This document shows, in pieces, positions 1-11,141 of a DNA stretch of 64,000 nt. Each line of letters starts with the position of its first letter. The first letter of the stretch is position 1. Made by a program: the position numbers and the translations under genes. Below the pieces are notes generated by a model. The model had not been told where the DNA came from. It saw only the letters and a program-made list of their open reading frames with translations, and ran no database searches. Origin of the DNA: Amyloporia xantha (lineage: Eukaryota; Basidiomycota; Agaricomycetes; Polyporales; Adustoporiaceae). The DNA lies in NCBI GenBank assembly GCA_036971615.1, contig JAYKKR010000001.1, positions 1,984,001 to 2,048,000 on the forward strand. Direction: 5' to 3'.

Positions 1-1143
1 GCATTCGCGTCCCCAGGTTGTCGATATTCATGTGGGTATACCCAGTTTGTCTCTGGGGTAACTCCACGGACCTGTCACTCCTGATCAACATGACGGAGGA
101 GCAGATCAAGTCGCTGCAGTCGACCGGCGGGGAGAATCTCGCGGCGACGGAGAAGAACATCCTTGGAAATGATATGTCACGCTTGTGGGAGGTCGTGAGG
201 GACTTGAGAGATAAGACGGGAGGTCGGATTGATTTCGTGTTGGATAACGCAGGCTTTGAGTTGTACTGCGACTGTGTCTACGGTGCGTGGATCTCATTAT
301 TTCATATTCAATGGCACAGAAAGAACTGACTGTTTTGTGGCTATGCAGCGGACTTCTTGATCCAGAGCGGGCTCGCGAAAGAGGTGCGCTTCCACGGGAA
401 GCGGTACCCTTGGTTCGTGTCAGATGTGACGAAGAAAGACTGGAACTGGCTGCTCAACTCGATGGTATATGGGCATCTATTCCCGAATGCGTCGGATGAG
501 GAGATGGAGAGTCTGCGGAGGCTGGGCCTGAGGTGGAAGGTGTGTGCCTTGTTTCTGGCTGATCATTCTGAGTTTGTTGATCGTTGGTGGTGTTATTTCT
601 TCAGGAGTATGAGAACCAGGGCAAGTGGGTGTACGAGCAACATCCATTCTGGTGTACCGGCTACACGTACTGGGACCTGCACAGTGAGGCTCCGGATCTG
701 TTCCTCCACCTCTCGCGTTCGGACCTCGTCATCTTCAAAGGTGACCTGAATCACCGGAAGGTCAGTAACGTACTTCTGCATGCTGTCTGCGCGCTCGAAC
801 TCACATTACTTGTGCATAGCTCACGTACGACTGTGCTGCACCTCCCTCGACGGACTTCGAGGTTGCGATTGGACCAATGGCTTCTGCTGCGGGCGCCCCG
901 CGCGTATGCAGCATGCGTACGATCAAGAGTGACGTCGTCGTCGGTTTGGGCCCGGAGGGTGACAAGCTTGCGGAGAAGCTAGACAACGAGGAGCCTGGAT
1001 GGAAGATCAGTGGGAAATACGTGAGTGCTTTTATTGTGTAACTCTGGAAAGTCGATGGGAGCGCTGATATATGTGTTTGTGCGATGTAGGCTGTTGTACT
1101 GCTGTCCGATGGACGTCCGGGCGAGAAGGTTCGCTTTGCATAA
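1..1143 (+). CDS. ARMT1/DUF89-family damage-control phosphatase, 5' end cut off by the window
   Basis: Metal-dependent phosphatase of the DUF89 family (ARMT1-like), which removes phosphate from damaged or surplus sugar phosphates. Exons read: up to 282 (coding start lies upstream; the first clear exon may begin at 46), 349-539, 605-760, 820-1020 and 1090-1143, all joined by GT-AG introns. Family landmarks are the RIDFVLDNAGFEL motif, whose Asp and Asn belong to the metal/phosphate site, then WFVSDV, then the FKGDLNHRKL motif (Lys-Gly-Asp, Arg-Lys) and RTIKSDV near the C terminus. The protein ends ...GEKVRFA, a natural C terminus for the family, so only the N-terminal helical part is missing. 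Family assignment is firm. The substrate is inference from the family. Confidence 0.88.
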
Positions 1144-2024
1144 GCGATGACATCGACGCACAAACGCAGCGCGCGAGGGTAAGGCTATTCGCCACCAGCA
1201 ATGAAGAAAGAAAGAGCAGGAAATGTCAGGTCATGGCAATGCAAACCACAGGATGCCCTCATATTGTAGAGTCGTCTAATTTAGATCCTTTTCAGTCTCG
1301 AACTCCTTTGCCTTCTTATTCTTTTTCCATGCTTGTTCCCCGCCTATCGAATTCGAAGTGTATCATGAAAACATCTCTCTGTCCCTCGTCTTTTATGTAT
1401 CATATATTTCGCAGCCCATTTCTTATACTCTGAGTCACTTGCATTTGTGGTGGCTGTTTTGGAACGAGACGGAAATAAAATGTACAACATGTACTTACTA
1501 CAGACGGACGGAAACCGACCGAGCTATAAATGCACAACACCAGACACGGTTGATTTCAATATTTGTTGAGATCATTGAGGGCTATATGCCGTTTGAAGAA
1601 ACTTTGCGGGAAGGATGGTCAGAGGTCCATACTTCATTATGATACTCCGGCAGTGGCGTAACAAAAAATGGGGTGTTCGTACGATATATTGCAGGATGAT
1701 GATAAGAAACTCTGCACCGCGCAGGTTTCCTTCATCACGGTTGAAGCTGAAGCTGCCAATAGAATGCGCGTTCAACAATTATACGAATTCGCGGTGAACA
1801 CTGGAAGCAGCGTAAGGTGATTTCCAGTGTCTTGGCCGTAGTGCGTGAAACAACCTAAGGACCTTCAGATGCAGGGTGCGAGATGGATGGTATACGTATT
1901 TATGTCAATGGGTCCACCACAAGCCACAGGCGTTCACCGACGCGATGCCGTCCGCAAGTCTCTGATCGTGCGCGATCTTGCGGGCCGATCGCACTAGACA
2001 TGGGTGGCACCGAGAGAGGGGCGA

Positions 2025-2429
2025 CCAGAGTAGTAACAGTAACAGTCGTTCACTGTTACTATTCAGCGGTCTTATTCGGCAGATGTGGACCATGCGCACA
2101 GGGACCTTACTATATGAGGCAATCAGTCCGGCCACAGCGAAGGCATCCCAGAAAGTCACGGCAGTCACGTGGAAAGCCTTGTATGAAGCCGGCCTGTCCC
2201 AATTATACGCCCTATCTCGTTAAATGCGCGAACGAGGCTTTAGCGTGCCCACCTGAGCGCGCCCGGTTCGGGGGACCCCCCGAGCGCAGCGAGGGAGGGG
2301 AGGGCGCGCGAATGGTGGGCCCTCTTCGCGCGCCCGGCAAAATTCCTGCCCACCGCGGACCCTTACCATTTATAGAAAACACCGCGATCGGCAGTAACAT
2401 TGAGGTGAGAGTTACTATTACTACTCTGG
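2025..2429. mobile_element. candidate MITE-like inverted-repeat element
   Basis: The left end CCAGAGTAGTAACAGTAAC (2025-2043) is the reverse complement of 2411-2429 with one mismatch in 19. Further in, both ends share TGTTACT after a 10-11 nt spacer, so each end can also fold on itself (AGTAAC...TGTTACT on the left). The sequence CACCGAGAG stands at 2008-2016 and again at 2439-2447, which could be a 9-bp target-site duplication with a few extra bases between it and each terminus. There is no transposase frame. Length of about 405 bp and the lack of coding capacity fit a miniature inverted-repeat element. The superfamily is unknown; a 9-bp duplication would suggest Mutator-like, but that is weak. 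Confidence 0.5.
2302..2335. repeat. perfect 11-bp GC-rich inverted repeat
   Basis: GGGCGCGCGAA (2302-2312) and TTCGCGCGCCC (2325-2335) are exact reverse complements around a 12-nt loop. A second small hairpin, TCGGGGG-A-CCCCCCGA type, lies just upstream near 2270-2285. Both sit inside the candidate MITE. Confidence 0.75.
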
Positions 2430-3143
2430 TATATACTCCACCGAGAGCACCAGGCCATCTACGGCAGTCCACAATCGCCATCGACGATTGGCGGCCGGGT
2501 GCGTGGATGTGCTAGACTGGCCTTTGCGACTCGTTCCCGGGCCCGCGCCAAAGACCTGTCCTATGAAGTGGGAGTCAACGTCAAGAGGCTCCCTCTCTGC
2601 CTGCGCACGCACACGCGTTGCATGGGAGTCTTTTGGTGGACGCATGCAGCCTCGCACAGGATTGATACAGGCCTGGGACTTGAGCTTCCACCCGGTAAAA
2701 ACTCCCATGTACTGCATGGCAATGGATCTCAATGCATGGGAGTCTTCCGTACTGCGGCCGTTATCGCTGCGTGGTCACTATGAATGAGATAATCTCCGAC
2801 AGGCGAAACGATGCAGGCTGCTTGTTCGCATGACGCCTATCTCATTAAGTATGACGCACTGAAGGAATGTAATAAGCACACTTACGTGGTGGCCGATCAA
2901 AGTTCCCAGTGTACCAAATGCTGGGCTGGACGGATTAGCAGTAAGGAGACGTACTTGGAACGAATCATGGGATGCTGGGAAGAAGCTGGCTAGTTGGCCA
3001 ACCGACAGCTGCTCCATCTGAGGGAGGGTTTCAAAAGCAAGATGGATAGCGTCTGAATGACCTTCGTGCGAGCATTACATATGACAACCACGTCGACTAG
3101 AATACTTTTGTCTCGCGACAGCGCAGCCGTTAGACTCGGCCCT

Positions 3144-6100
3144 TTACGCCGCGACCTCAACTTCCATAGGCGCGTCTGCACTCCGGAAGTCGTCATTCTC
3201 TTCGTCGAGCTCGCCGAACATCCCGTCGTCCATCTCACCCAAGAGATAGTCCACGACATAGCTGTCCTGCAACAGCCGCTCCATGCGGGCCAGGTGCCGC
3301 TCTGTGTACGGAATGACCGCTTCCACCCAGTCCTTCAGCGCCGTCGCCCCGCGTGCGTCGCCCTTTCCTGCGAGCGAGACCGAGAGCGTGCCCTCGCTAT
3401 CTTCCGTCACGCCTAGGCCTGCACCGCTGTCATCACCGAACGCACGCATGATATCGTCCGCGGCGCGCAGCTTCACGACGGCGTGTAGGACGCGCTGGGC
3501 GACCCCGCTCGTCTTTGCGGTTGCGTTCCACAGGCGGACGTACTTCAGCAGGCGGGTGAGATCCGCGTGGGCGAGTGTGCGCAGGACAGTATCGACGGAG
3601 GGATGGCCAGAGATCGAGGGTGGAGAGGAAGGGGAGGCAGACTCCGACTGGAGGGACTTGAAGAGGGAGTGTAGGCGTCCGGGCTGGTCCATCGCAAGCG
3701 CGAGGGTGATCGCGTTGCGGTAGTCGTGGAGGGAGAGGTAATTCATGAAGTCTTGTTCTCTGCACGAGCGGAACATCTTAGACACAAGTCGGGAGTAGGA
3801 ATTGGGAGTGGTAGACGTACTTTTCGACCATCTCGGCGCGCTTTGACTCCTTTTCGAGCTCCTGCTCCTCCGTGCAGTCTTCCCAGAACGTAACTACCGA
3901 GTCTGCAGCACCGGATACGATGGTCGACTCGTCCGTGCTGACAGCCAGCGCCCACACCTATCAGAAAAGAGCGCATATAATCAACGGGTGGGCCCGCCAC
4001 ACGCGTAAATACAGCACATACCTTATCCTCGTGGTTGTCCATTGTTGCCACGCACTCTTCCTCCTTCACATTCCATAGCTTGACGAGCCCATCACTCGCG
4101 GCGCTCACCATCTGCATCCCATGATTCAAAAAGTCAACCCTCAGCACCGAGTTCGTGTGCCCCTCAAACGTCTTCAAGCAGCTGAAATCGTCCAGGCTCC
4201 ACAAGCGCACCGTCTTATCCCCACCCCCAGTCGCAAGTACGCGCTCCGCACGCCCGAAACGCACACACCACACGCCGCGCTTGTGGCCCTTGCACGTCCC
4301 CAGCAGACGCACCTCGCCGCGCGCCCCGCTGCCGGACGACGCAGGGTGGAACGTGATCTCCCAGATCTTCGCCGTGCGGTCTTGCGAGCCGGACGCGAGG
4401 AGCCGGTCGTTCGGTGATATGTCGAGCGAGTTGATGTCCTTGTCGTGCGCCTTGTGCGTCGTGAGACTCTTGCACTTTACCGCGCGCTCGCCATCCCTAC
4501 CATCCTCCCCTTCTTCGTCTGCAGGCGCGGAGCAGGAAATGGGCGCGTTAGAAAGGTCCCACATCTTGATCGTCCGGTCCTGACTGCCAGTGAACATGAA
4601 GCGCAAGCCGCCGTCTGTGTTAGACTCGCCTGCCCTACGGGACATAGCGACAGCGCCGACGCTTTCTGCGTGGCCCTCGCAGACGGCGACGCATCCCCAT
4701 TCCGGCACAGCGCTTGCCTGGCCACCGTCTGCCTGGTGCACGGGCGCCCAAATCCTCGCGGAGCGATCTTTGCTGCCGCTCGCCAACACACGCCCGCCCG
4801 CGCCCCGATCAACGCACAAGACGATCTCCGAGTGTCCCGACAGAAGGCGCGCGTCTAGAGAGGAAGTGGAGTAAATGCGGATGAGCGATGAGTTGGTCGC
4901 AAGCGCGACGTGGGTGTCTATTAGCTTCGACGTAGAAGGGCCGGCCTGCGGGGGAAGGTTAGGAGAGAGGAAGGTTGCGTCGATTATCTCGTCATTGAAC
5001 CCTATCAGCTGGCGCGTGAGGGACTGCGTCGAGAGAGAATGGAAGAGAATATTTTGGTCGGCGTGAATGGAGACGATCGTGGATGTCGCTGGGACGTAGC
5101 TAGTGGTAGGCGGGTCAGTCAGTCGGCGATTCAGGAGACATGGAGCAAAACACGCACATGCTGTCGACAATCTGCCTCTGCTCCTCTTGATCTTCCGAAA
5201 CACTGTCCTGCTCGTGTCCGAGTGTGAAGAGGACTGTGCCCTCTCGTGCATCCCATATCCTCACAACGCCCTTCTCTCCTCCCGTGTAGAAGCGTATTTT
5301 GTCCGTCCCAGACGGTGCGCCGGCCAAATCTTCCTCGGGTCTCAGCAGACCTACGGCCTCTACTCGCTCCAACACTGGGATGGTCTTGGCCAGAATGGGA
5401 GAGTAAGCTGTTTGCTTTCCCTTCCCCTTTTTGCTTTGAGTTTGCTGTGTAGATGAGGACTCCTTGGACGAGATATCCCACACGAGCACAACCGAATCTC
5501 GGCCGCCGCTAATGAGCCACTTGCCGTCCGGTGATACGTCCAATCCACGCGGTACGGAGACGTGTCCTTCGAGGACTGCCTCCGGCTTGGATGCTGCCCC
5601 CGTCTTGGCCGTCGCGGTCGCAGCAGACAAGTCAAATATGCGTATCCGCGTGTCCACGGAGCCTGTGATCAGCTGCATCTTGGTCTCGCGATGCACGGCA
5701 GACGGGTCGAACGGGTAATTGAATGCCAGTGCACTGACGACACCGCCGTGCCCCTTGAAGACGTGCGTGACATATCCGCGGAGGACGTGCCAGACCTTGA
5801 CAACGCCGTCGGCTGAGCCGGAAGCGAGGTAAGTGGAGGTGGGGTCTGTTTTGCAGACATGTACCGGGGCGTCGTGTGCGCGTGCGATGGTGCGTACAGG
5901 GTGGACGGGCTTGCTGAGAGGAATTGTGGTGGTGGGAATTTCATAAATGCGGAGGGCAAGAGCGGAGGTGAAGAGAAGGAGGTGGGTAGAGGAAGGGGAG
6001 ACACAGAGCGCGGTGATGGACTCGGAGTCCTGCAGACGAGTCAGGGAGGCGGGCAAATTACGCGGGAAGAGACACACGGACCCCCACAAAACGACAGATC

Positions 6101-6240
6101 TCCTTGCCCTCCCTGAGATCTGTCATAAGCGCTTCCTCCCCCACACATGTGAAGAGTCTTGACCCATCCTGCGTGATGGCAACCGGGCCCTCCGTGTGCA
6201 GCGGGGCGATGACACGAGCCTTTTTGAAACTGCAGACCAT
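3144..6240 (-). CDS. UTP13: Utp13/TBL3, WD40 protein of the small-subunit processome
   Basis: Nucleolar WD40 protein of the UTP-B part of the U3 snoRNP (small-subunit processome), needed for early cleavages of pre-18S rRNA. Exons 6240-6082, 6029-5158, 5099-4022, 3957-3821 and 3759-3144 give 953 residues in one frame. Two WD40 propellers are visible, with repeat endings such as DGVVKVW, SVVLVWD, RTIKMWD, DRTAKIWE, KTVRLWS and GLVKLWN. They are followed by the helical Utp13 C-terminal domain (around DFMNYLSLHDYRNAITLAL and VEAVIPYTERHLARMERLL). The tail is acidic (GELDEENDDF), also typical. Start chosen at the first ATG in frame (MVCSFKKARV); the open frame above it begins only with GTG. Identity is very secure. 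Confidence 0.95.
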
Positions 6241-7306
6241 TGTGAGCACATCATACGGGGATACATCGGGCTACGCACGCAGTCTTTAGCTTTGGGCGTG
6301 CTGAGGACGCCATGTCAGAAATGATAGACTGACTGGAACTGCTGCTAACTTTTTCGAGGACGAGTTGTGTTGTTTGTCCGTGTTATGCTGCAGCCTCTAA
6401 CCTCGGGCGCCAATCTTTGCGCGCGCCTCCTTGAGCACAGTATGTTCATCAGGCGCCCGCGACATTGTTCGTCCCCTCATTAATCATTCGCTGCACATCT
6501 GCTAATAAATCACGTCTCTGCGCTGTTCCGACACAGCAATTGCAATTATGCACTCCCATCATAGCATACCATTTAATAAGCCGAGCAGACAGCGTGTATT
6601 CTCGGGCAATTTGGGGGCACATCTCATGACATTGGGCGACATACGTTATGTCATTTCCCCCATCCTGCCAAAAACTCCTGAGCCCGTAGTTCCCATCAAG
6701 GGTTTGTTCGCATGGCAGCAACTGCTGTATGGGGATTGGACGCACGGATCGATGTTCACTCCTGCCTCAAGGCACAATATGACGCTTCTCATCGGCAACT
6801 CGCGGTCCGTCAATTAGACTGTCCTGGCAGGTCGAATACATCTGTCTTCTAACCGTGCGCATTAAATCCACTCAGCCTTTCGGAGACTGAGAAAAGCGGA
6901 GTCGCCCCCAGTTGCACTCACGCTAAGTCTCCTTGGGGATCATTGTCCACGCAGGCCTTGTTCTGAGAACTGTTGTAAGTGGAACCGTTGTTCACTTATT
7001 TGGGCTCATATCCAGGGTTCCCCCGAGGTATGGTACACTGGAAATATTTCGCGAACGGTCTCTATCTTGTTTCCGGACGTCTGGCACCTATTAGAACATA
7101 ACCGCATCGGAAAACCCGCAAGTGGATGACTAAATACGATAAAATAACCCAATGCTTCCCATAGGCGACCTTCTTACAACTGCGAACAATGATGATACTC
7201 AACATAGAAGACGTTGTGGCAGGCCGGTCCGTAGGCCTGATGCAGTCCTGTTCTCCCATCTGACGACTGTGGTCAACAGCACCAACCGTGCTCATCGGAG
7301 CCAAAG
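6241..7306. other. intergenic region, Utp13 promoter and forkhead-gene 3' side
   Basis: About 1 kb without a recognised gene. A 98-codon frame on the minus strand (6449-6745) is unusually rich in Cys and has no recognisable family; it may be chance or a remnant. Nothing else was identified. Confidence 0.4.
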
Positions 7307-8748
7307 TCACGGTCGCGAGATCGAATACCCCGGCGGTCGTCTCTGCAATTGATACGCCCTCAGCGCGTCTTCTGCCGCCAGCCGTAGCCGCGCCTCGTCC
7401 TCCGCGATGTGCTCCGCGTCCCGTCGCTTCCGGACCTCGTCCTCCAGCCTGCCCTCCGCGACCTTCAGCGCCGCCCTCGCGCGCGTCGCCTCCGCCTGGG
7501 CCTCCGCGAGCTGCGTAGACAAGCGCATGGACGCGTTCACCGCGTCCGTGGACTGCCTGCGCAGCCCGGCCATCTCCATCCTCAGACGGTCGATGATGGG
7601 GTCCTGGGGTTCGGCGGCAGCCCTGTAGCCCCCGCTGGCATATCCCGCAAAGGCGCCGTACAGTGCGGGCCGGCTTGGCTGGTTAGACAGGGAATGGGAG
7701 TGCGGATGTGGGTGCCCGTGCCCATGGCCGTGCGACCCTGAGGTGGTCGTGCGGGGATCGTACTGGTACGGCAGGTCGTCCGAGCTCGCATACTCATCAT
7801 CCGACATGCGCGTCTTCACCTCCTCATCCCACTCCATCTCGTCGTCCTCATCCTCATAGTACGCCGGGCGCAGAGACCGGACTTGGCTGAACGACCGACT
7901 GTCAACCGGCCTCAGTGTGGCGATAGGGGTAGGGGGTGGTAGGTGGTACTCATGGACCTCAGGGGTCTTTTCTTGTACTTTCATGACGGGCGCGGGGGGT
8001 GAGGGGATCGGTACTGGCGTATGTGACCCACTGGCCACAGGGGTGATGGGGCTCGTTGGTGGCGGCGCGCCATTCGTTGTGGCGTCCTTATTGGCCCTTC
8101 CCCGCTTTCGAGGGCGTTTTGTGCCCGGGGGAGCATCGAGGTTCACCGTCCAATACGAGCCAAAGCCAGGATCAGTCGCGGGCCGCGGTTGGCGCTCAAA
8201 TAAGCGATTGAGCGATAGGTGGTGTCGAACCGATTGCTATGTTTCAAGTTCAGCCCCCCCACCGAACGTCTCAGGATATCAGCAGGGAGTGAGCAGGGAT
8301 ATTCACCTTCCAAGCAGGGCCCGCAGTCTTGTAGTACGGGTACTTCTTCTCCATGGCTGCATAGATGTCCCGGATAGTGAGGCGCTTTTTCGGGCTGCCT
8401 AGGATCGCACAGCGTAGGATGACGGGGAGGGTGTGCTGTGGGCGGCCCTCGGTGTCTGGGAGGCAGGTCAAGGCGTCGGGGCAGTTGGGATGGGACTCGT
8501 GGGGGGCAATGGTAATGTTGCTCTGGCCATAGTAGTTCTCCTCTGTTGTGGGTCGCTCGCTGGGATTTTCTGCAGGAGAAGAGATGGCGCTGCCTGTGGG
8601 GGAGCGCGACTGCTGCTGCACTCTGGGCGGAAGAGATGGGGACCGGGTGAGGACTGACGAGGGCAGTGGTGGGATCGACGTGGGGAACGTACCTGAGGTT
8701 GTACTCATAGCTGCTCTCTGGATTCAAGAGGTTATTGAGGCTAGTCAT
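7307..8748 (-). CDS. forkhead-domain transcription factor
   Basis: DNA-binding regulator of the forkhead family. Exons 8748-8693, 8622-8307 and 8236-7307 give 433 residues. The forkhead domain spans roughly residues 85-155: LPVILRCAILGSPKKRLTIR, then an IYAAMEKKYPYY helix, then the recognition helix WKQSVRHHLSLNRLFE. An intron falls exactly between WK and QSVRHH. The wing ends GFGSYWTV, followed by a basic stretch (KRPRKRGR), a likely nuclear signal. The remainder is Pro/Ser-rich, with an acidic patch (YEDEDDEMEWDEE), a His-Gly run (HGHGHGHPHPHSHS) and a C-terminal coiled coil rich in Ala, Glu and Arg. Start at MTSLNNLLNP; an ATG four codons upstream (8760) is possible. The target genes cannot be told from the sequence. 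Confidence 0.9.
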
Positions 8749-9664
8749 TGAGCGGTTCATGCAGCAGCCTTGGATTGAGGAAGTGGCTGGAGAGGAGGAA
8801 AAGGCAAGAGTTTGCGAATAGGTTGTGTTTGTGGGTCCATTCGGGCTTGCATCGCACACGGCCATTGTTCTCTATCAGATCCCGCAACTCCGATTTATCA
8901 AACACCGCCAAAGGTGGCTGCCCCGTTTAGGAAGGCCAAGTGGGTGGATTTCGGGCTCACCGCACCAGAGCCAGAGCTGGCCCACGTTGGCAACACATCA
9001 GCGGAATTCAACCAGGCCGCCTGTCGCGGTTATCTGATCCAGCCATCATGCTGCTCGACCATTTCAATCCCAGCTCTGTCCGCTGGGGCGCGGTCGTCGG
9101 CATTCGGGCGTTGAATGATGATAAAGCCCTCTGCCGCCATATCAGCAGCCCTCTCCCCGGTCCATTCCCACCAACGCAGACCTCACAGCGTCTCTGTTAT
9201 CAGATGTCCGCACACTTCCCAGTTATGACCCCCTATCCTACGTAACTTTACCAGAGTGCGGTCATGTGTGCCACCAGACAAGTTTGGCCTGGACCTACTT
9301 GGGACCTACTATCACCCACGCTTACTGGTTCTTATCTTGCCGTGCCGAGTTGTCATGAGTAGAACTCAAACTCCAATCAAAAAATCAATTTGACTATCGG
9401 TACACACAATCCTGTCAGCCGATAACATGAAGCTGTCCGTGCCCCTGTCCGTCCTTCAACAGCCCCGCCGTCGCAGAAACGCGAATCCAACGTGCAGAGG
9501 GTCAATGTCCACGCGAAGTGAAGCAAGTGAGCGAAAAGCGCCCCATTCACTTCAGGGGGCTGTACGGGAGTGGTTCGAGGATTATCGAATCCATCAGCAT
9601 CGAATACTCCGCTGTCTTGATGAGCCGGCGGTGCTATTAGGTTCATTCGCCGCTCAAGGGAATA
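8749..9664. other. intergenic region upstream of the forkhead gene
   Basis: About 0.9 kb. It must hold the forkhead promoter and the NIPSNAP 3' end. The overlapping plus-strand frames at 8748-9245 lack splice sites or recognisable products. No RNA gene or repeat seen. Confidence 0.4.
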
Positions 9665-10844
9665 TCACTGCACCTTTGACACCGTCTCCGCCCAACCATC
9701 CAGCTTCCAGGCCTTCTCGCGCGTCTCCTTTCGGGTCTGCAGGTCACTAGGGAAGGCAGCTGACCATGAGGCACAGTGAGAACGGACATTGTTCGGTGCA
9801 CATACGGGTATTGCCACATGTGATGAACCTGATGCAGCCGTCCGGCCTGTGAGAACCATGCACCCACTGGTTCCACGAATTTCCGGCGAGCCTCGATGCC
9901 TTTGCGCCTATGAATACGACATATGAATGACACGGTCAGTACAGAAGCCCCATTTGTATAGATAATGATCAACCTCACCAAGTATGCTCCCATTGCAACA
10001 GGGTCCCCGGATTCAGCTGATACGTACGAAGCTCAAAGATTCCTCCTTCGGAGTGAGGAGGAGCTGTCGGCAATATGGCAAACTCCTGGTTCAATTGCGA
10101 AGTACGAGACACGAGATGGGGGAGCATCTTCTGGTACGCTTTGATATGCTGCGGCCCTACATTCATTCATATTCGTGACAGCAGTAGACAGATATACTTA
10201 CCTCCGACGTTCGGATCTTCTTGGTGGTCAAATCATAGCCTTTCCAATTCTCATATTCGAGAATGTGGACTAGACACAATTCGCCTGTTCAGGACGGCAC
10301 TATACCAATAACAGAAGGAATCTCACAGAATGTGTCCTGCTCCCCAACAATAGTCTCCCAGCTCCCTGTCAATTTGACGTGCAGCTCAGGGTCATCCTTA
10401 ATTGCCGTGTAATACCTTTCGCTGTCGGAGTAGGCGATGAGACGTCGCAGCATGGCGACTTACGTCAAGAACGTACGCTGCCTTCTTGTAGTCCTCCACA
10501 GCGTCTGGCTTTACTTTGTGCACTAAGAAATCCACATGATTAGAGATCAAGTTAGACGGATGTGCGGAGGACCACTCGCCTTCAAAGCCATGCACATACT
10601 TTCCTCGTGCTATCAGCTTCGAATGCTGCATGACCTGAACATCCCCCTCTTCCTTCGCCTTTGGTGAGCCATGCAATATTGACTGTATTTTGGTGAGCGC
10701 GACACACGACGGGAACACGTCAGCAGTTCAACACACATCGATAGTGCGCTCCGCGGACGACTTCACCTGCACGGAGATCGCTCTTCTAGCTTCAACAGGC
10801 CCCAGACATGGTTTCAGAGTTCGAGCACTGCGAAGAGCAAGCAT
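9665..10844 (-). CDS. NIPSNAP-family mitochondrial protein
   Basis: Small mitochondrial protein of the NIPSNAP family (ferredoxin-like dimeric alpha/beta barrel domain), linked in animals to mitochondrial quality control; the fungal role is unclear. Eight exons (10844-10767, 10682-10580, 10522-10477, 10421-10327, 10269-10202, 10148-9979, 9907-9806, 9746-9665) give 247 residues. The N terminus MLALRSARTLKPCL is a typical mitochondrial presequence. Family marks are QSILHGSPKAKEEGDVQ, YENWKGYDLTTKKIRTSE, the strong GGIFELRTYQLNPGTLLQWE and the ending REKAWKLDGWAETVSKVQ. Intron 2 begins GC rather than GT (AAG/GCGAGT); only this donor restores GFEVHKVKPDAV. The gene is divergent from the glycosyltransferase gene. 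Confidence 0.93.
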
Positions 10845-11141
10845 AGTGAGACGCAGAACTCGGATGCTGAGAGCGGTGGTATTAAGTGCGACGAACAGTG
10901 GCAACCGAAAGCTGGCCGGCGGACTCGCGGTGGTTGCGGCGTTTGAGCGAAGCGCATCGCATACCCCGGTCAGATGACGTGGGCGGGGCAACAGACGCCC
11001 CAATCATCCCCGCCCAATCAGGCAATGCCGCACGTGCGCCGCCCCTGTTGGCGCTTCACCTTGGCAAAGGACCGCGGTCTCTCCCAGAGGTCAGGCACCT
11101 CGTCCTCGACATTTTCTGCCATCCCTTATTGTCTCGCGACC
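10845..11141. promoter_or_regulatory. short bidirectional promoter with two CCAAT boxes
   Basis: The 297 bp between the divergent NIPSNAP and glycosyltransferase starts must serve both genes. CCAATCA occurs twice (11000-11006 and 11014-11020), next to a GC-rich GGGCGGGGC element at about 10981. CCAAT boxes bind the Hap complex, a regulator of mitochondrial genes in fungi, which would suit NIPSNAP. Function is inferred from position. Confidence 0.5.

Larger units (their letters stand above)
1144..3143. other. 2-kb intergenic tract between two convergent genes
   Basis: No gene recognised. Short open frames are present but none has a recognisable product or splice-consistent extension. The tract holds an inverted-repeat element (2025-2429) with a GC hairpin inside it. 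A short near-repeat, TGCATGGGAGTCTT, occurs at about 2618 and 2732 with partial copies close by. The tract looks like decayed mobile-element DNA. Confidence 0.5.
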
